Positions 4,966-7,109 of a stretch of 7,109 bases of DNA are shown one piece after another. Made by a program: the position numbers and the translations under genes. The stretch spans positions 1 through 7,109 of the forward strand of contig JAUWXH010000097.1 of NCBI GenBank assembly GCA_030616465.1, in the 5' to 3' direction. The notes under the pieces were generated by a model. That model made no database searches, was not told the origin of the DNA, and saw only the letters and a program-made list of their open reading frames with translations. Each line of letters begins with the position of its first letter. Positions within the stretch are counted from its first letter, which is position 1. This DNA comes from Planctomycetota bacterium (GTDB taxonomy: Bacteria > Planctomycetota > Phycisphaerae > UBA1845 > Fen-1342).

Positions 4966-6606
4966 GTGAAAATCGCACTTGCACAAGCCAACCCCACCAT
5001 CGGCGACATCGAGGGCAACACGGCCGGTATCCTCCGCCGGATCGAGCAGGCCGCGGCGTCGGGTGCCGAGCTGGTGATCTTTCCCGAGCAGGCCGTCACC
5101 GGCTATCCGGCCAAGGACCTGCTGCTGCGCCGCGAGGTGATCGACGCCAACGTCGCAGCGCTGCAACGCATCGCCGCCCACAGCACGCAGATCGCCGTGC
5201 TGGTCGGTTACGCCGAGCCGAACGAGCAGCCGTTTGGGCGTCCCGTGTTCAATACGGCGGCGCTGCTGTCTGAGGGGCGCGTCGCAGCGCGGTGGCGCAA
5301 GCGGCTGCTGCCGACGTACGACGTGTTCGACGAGGCGCGCTATTTCGAGCCGGCGGGACCGCAGACAGTCTTCGAGCACCGCGGTCGGCGGCTCGGCGTG
5401 ACGATCTGCGAAGATATGCTTTCCGAGCCGATCTTCGGGCGGCCGCTGTACTCTTGCGATCCGGTCGGCGAGCTGGCCGACGCCGGGGCGGACCTGCTGA
5501 TCAACGTCTCGGCCTCACCTTACTGGCTCGACAAGCAGCGCTGGCGTGTAGACGTGATGGCCGAACACGCCCGTCGGCACCGGTTGCCGATCGTGTACGT
5601 GAACCAGGTGGGTGGCAACGATGAGTTGCTGTTCGACGGGGCCAGTTGCGTGGTGGATGCCGAGGGCCGCGTCGCCGCCCAGGCCCGCGCGTTCGAAGAG
5701 GACCTGCTGCTGGTTGATCTCGACGATCTGCCTGCCGCTCGGCGTGAAGAGATCCCCGAGGGTTCGGCCGGCGTGCACAACGCCCTGGTCATGGGCCTGC
5801 GCGATTATCTGCGCAAGTGCGGCTTTCGGTCGGCCGTGATCGGGCTGTCCGGGGGGATCGACTCCGCGGTTGTCGCCGCCCTGGCCGCCGAAGCGCTGGG
5901 GCCGAAGCAGGTCCACGGCGTGGCGATGCCCAGCCGCTACAGCAGCGAGCACAGCGTCGCCGATGCGCGGGCGTTGGCCGAGAACCTGGGCATCGGGTTC
6001 TCGATCGTCGAGATCGAGCCGATGCACGCGGCGTTCGAGCAGGCCCTGGCAGCGTGCCTGTCGAAGGGGCCGCCGGGCGTTACCGAAGAGAACATTCAGG
6101 CCCGCGTACGCGGCGTGATCCTGATGGCCCTCTCGAACAAGCTCGGCAGCCTGCTGCTGACCACCGGCAACAAGAGCGAGGTCGCGGTTGGTTACTGCAC
6201 GCTGTACGGCGACATGGCCGGCGGGCTGGCAGTCATCAGCGATGTGCCCAAGACGATGGTCTACGCGGCAGCGCGCCACATTAACCAGCGCGCGGGCCGT
6301 GACCTCATTCCCCAGAGCACGCTGACCAAGCCACCCTCGGCGGAGCTGAAGCCGGACCAGACCGACCAGGATTCGCTTCCGGAATACGACGTGCTCGACG
6401 CCATTCTGGAGCGCTACGAGGAGCAGTTGCAGGGTAGCGATGAGATCGTCGCCGCCGGCATCGACACGGCGACGGTCAAAGACGTGATCCGCAAGATTCA
6501 GATCAGCGAGTACAAGCGTCAGCAGGCCGCCCCGGGCCTGAAAGTCACCTCGCGCGCCTTCGGCTTCGGCCGCCGCATGCCCATCGCCGCCCGCCCACCG
6601 AGGTGA
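4966..6606 (+). CDS. nadE: Glutamine-dependent NAD+ synthetase
   Basis: It catalyses the last step of NAD+ synthesis in the cytoplasm: nicotinate adenine dinucleotide, ATP and glutamine give NAD+, AMP, pyrophosphate and glutamate. The 546 residues hold an N-terminal nitrilase-type glutaminase domain (about 1-255) with the expected Glu41 (FPEQ), Lys112 (RKRLLPTYDVFDEARYF) and Cys148 (TICED), plus NVSASPY at 180-186 and VNQVGGNDELLFDG at 212-225. The C-terminal synthetase domain carries the ATP-binding SGGIDS loop (295-300), ENIQAR (375-380), TGNKSE (400-405), then KPPSAEL and the closing EYKRQQAAPGLKVTSRAFGFGRRMP. Length and ends match the shorter bacterial two-domain form. The GTG at 4966 is chosen because GAGGG lies six bases upstream and the protein then begins VKIALAQANPTIGD as in the family; in-frame TTG 4897 and ATG 4924 lack good ribosome sites. 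Its last 62 bp overlap malQ on the other strand. Confidence 0.97.
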   Translation: MKIALAQANPTIGDIEGNTAGILRRIEQAAASGAELVIFPEQAVTGYPAKDLLLRREVIDANVAALQRIAAHSTQIAVLVGYAEPNEQPFGRPVFNTAALLSEGRVAARWRKRLLPTYDVFDEARYFEPAGPQTVFEHRGRRLGVTICEDMLSEPIFGRPLYSCDPVGELADAGADLLINVSASPYWLDKQRWRVDVMAEHARRHRLPIVYVNQVGGNDELLFDGASCVVDAEGRVAAQARAFEEDLLLVDLDDLPAARREEIPEGSAGVHNALVMGLRDYLRKCGFRSAVIGLSGGIDSAVVAALAAEALGPKQVHGVAMPSRYSSEHSVADARALAENLGIGFSIVEIEPMHAAFEQALAACLSKGPPGVTEENIQARVRGVILMALSNKLGSLLLTTGNKSEVAVGYCTLYGDMAGGLAVISDVPKTMVYAAARHINQRAGRDLIPQSTLTKPPSAELKPDQTDQDSLPEYDVLDAILERYEEQLQGSDEIVAAGIDTATVKDVIRKIQISEYKRQQAAPGLKVTSRAFGFGRRMPIAARPPR

Positions 6607-7109
6607 CCGCGGCCCGCTGGTAGGTCTGGGTCAGTTCACGCAGACGCCTGGCCAGCTCCGGTGTCAGGCGGCCGGGGGGCAGACGCCAGGCCCAGTTGCC
6701 GCGGGTGGTCGCCGGCGTGTTCATGCGGGCTCGGTCGTCCAAACCCAGCAGGTCCTGGACCGGGATGATGGCCAGGTTCGCCGGGGACATGTATGCCAGG
6801 TGGATCAGATCCCAGTGGATCTCACCGCCATTGGTGCCCAGGTAACGCAGCACACGCTCGCTCTCGGTCAGCCCGTCTTTGCCTTTTCGCTTTCGTCTCG
6901 CCCGGCGTAGCGCCCGAAACCAGCCCACCGCAGTGTGGTTGTCATGTGTGCCGGGGTACATGACGCTGCGGCGGGGAGCGTTGTGCGGTTGGTGATAGCG
7001 CGAGTCGGCATCGTCGCCGAACGCGAACTGCAACAATCGCATGCCTGGGAAGCTGAAGCGGTCGCGCAGGGCGAGGGCTTCGCACGTGAGGACCCCCAGG
7101 TCCTCCGCG
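6545..7109 (-). CDS. malQ: 4-alpha-glucanotransferase (amylomaltase), C-terminal part
   Basis: This is the last 187 residues of a GH77 4-alpha-glucanotransferase, which transfers alpha-1,4-glucan chains between maltodextrins in the cytoplasm. The 5' end lies outside the window. The first full codons read AEDLGVLT, which includes the acid/base Glu of the family (codon 7103-7105), then FPGMRLLQFAFGDDADS, YPGTHDNHTAVGWF with the transition-state Asp (codon 6941-6943), and near the end NTPATTRGNWAWRLPPGRLTPELARRLREL. The nucleophile Asp motif would be upstream, out of view. The family usually ends soon after the position matching QTYQR; here the frame runs another 22 residues (Arg/Gly-rich, from about 6613) to a TGA at 6545, antisense to the end of nadE. 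The tail is probably non-functional read-through of a lost stop. The ATG at 7042 is internal, not the start. Confidence 0.93.
   Translation of the reverse strand, partial: AEDLGVLTCEALALRDRFSFPGMRLLQFAFGDDADSRYHQPHNAPRRSVMYPGTHDNHTAVGWFRALRRARRKRKGKDGLTESERVLRYLGTNGGEIHWDLIHLAYMSPANLAIIPVQDLLGLDDRARMNTPATTRGNWAWRLPPGRLTPELARRLRELTQTYQRAAVTSVGGRRWACGGRSRRRAR

Noticed and set aside
5515..6279. Minus-strand open frame of 254 codons inside nadE
   Set aside because: It is antisense to the catalytic core of nadE, whose motifs are unmistakable, and its product has no recognisable features.

Overview
This is a GC-rich bacterial window. The gene set (a glutamine-dependent NAD+ synthetase, a 4-alpha-glucanotransferase, and several exported or membrane-anchored proteins of unknown function) and the style of the hypothetical proteins suggest a planctomycete, possibly of the Phycisphaerae. 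That placement is an inference from protein style and was not tested by a search. No rRNA, tRNA, CRISPR array, transposase or phage gene is visible.

Layout. Positions 1-216 form one very large perfect inverted repeat, with 94-bp arms and a 28-bp centre, whose left arm starts at the first base of the window. It is followed by a cluster of smaller hairpins (212-297). A minus-strand gene (366-1175) encodes an Arg/Ala-repeat protein with a single membrane segment. Across a roughly 400-bp divergent spacer, which holds a good sigma70-like promoter, the plus-strand gene 1580-3289 encodes a secreted or periplasmic protein of 569 residues. A small minus-strand gene (3339-3692, GTG start) converges on it. 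A second strong promoter (TATAAT -10 box) then leads into a plus-strand run: a coiled-coil protein with a C-terminal membrane anchor (3881-4654), a 66-residue single-span membrane protein (4690-4890), and nadE (4966-6606). The window ends inside malQ on the minus strand, whose 3' end overlaps the end of nadE by 62 bp.

How the genes relate. Only nadE (last step of NAD+ synthesis) and malQ (alpha-glucan/maltodextrin metabolism) have a clear biochemical role. The coiled-coil protein, the small membrane protein and nadE lie on one strand with gaps of 35 and 75 bp and may be co-transcribed from the 3804-3832 promoter. Their linkage to NAD synthesis is positional only. The other genes are hypothetical, and their entries describe topology and composition without asserting a function.

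I found no convincing new multi-gene system. The most unusual structure is the giant palindrome at the left edge, which may be a real element or a fold-back assembly or library artefact. The coiled-coil/small-membrane-protein pair and the internally repeated Arg-rich membrane protein are the most interesting undescribed proteins.
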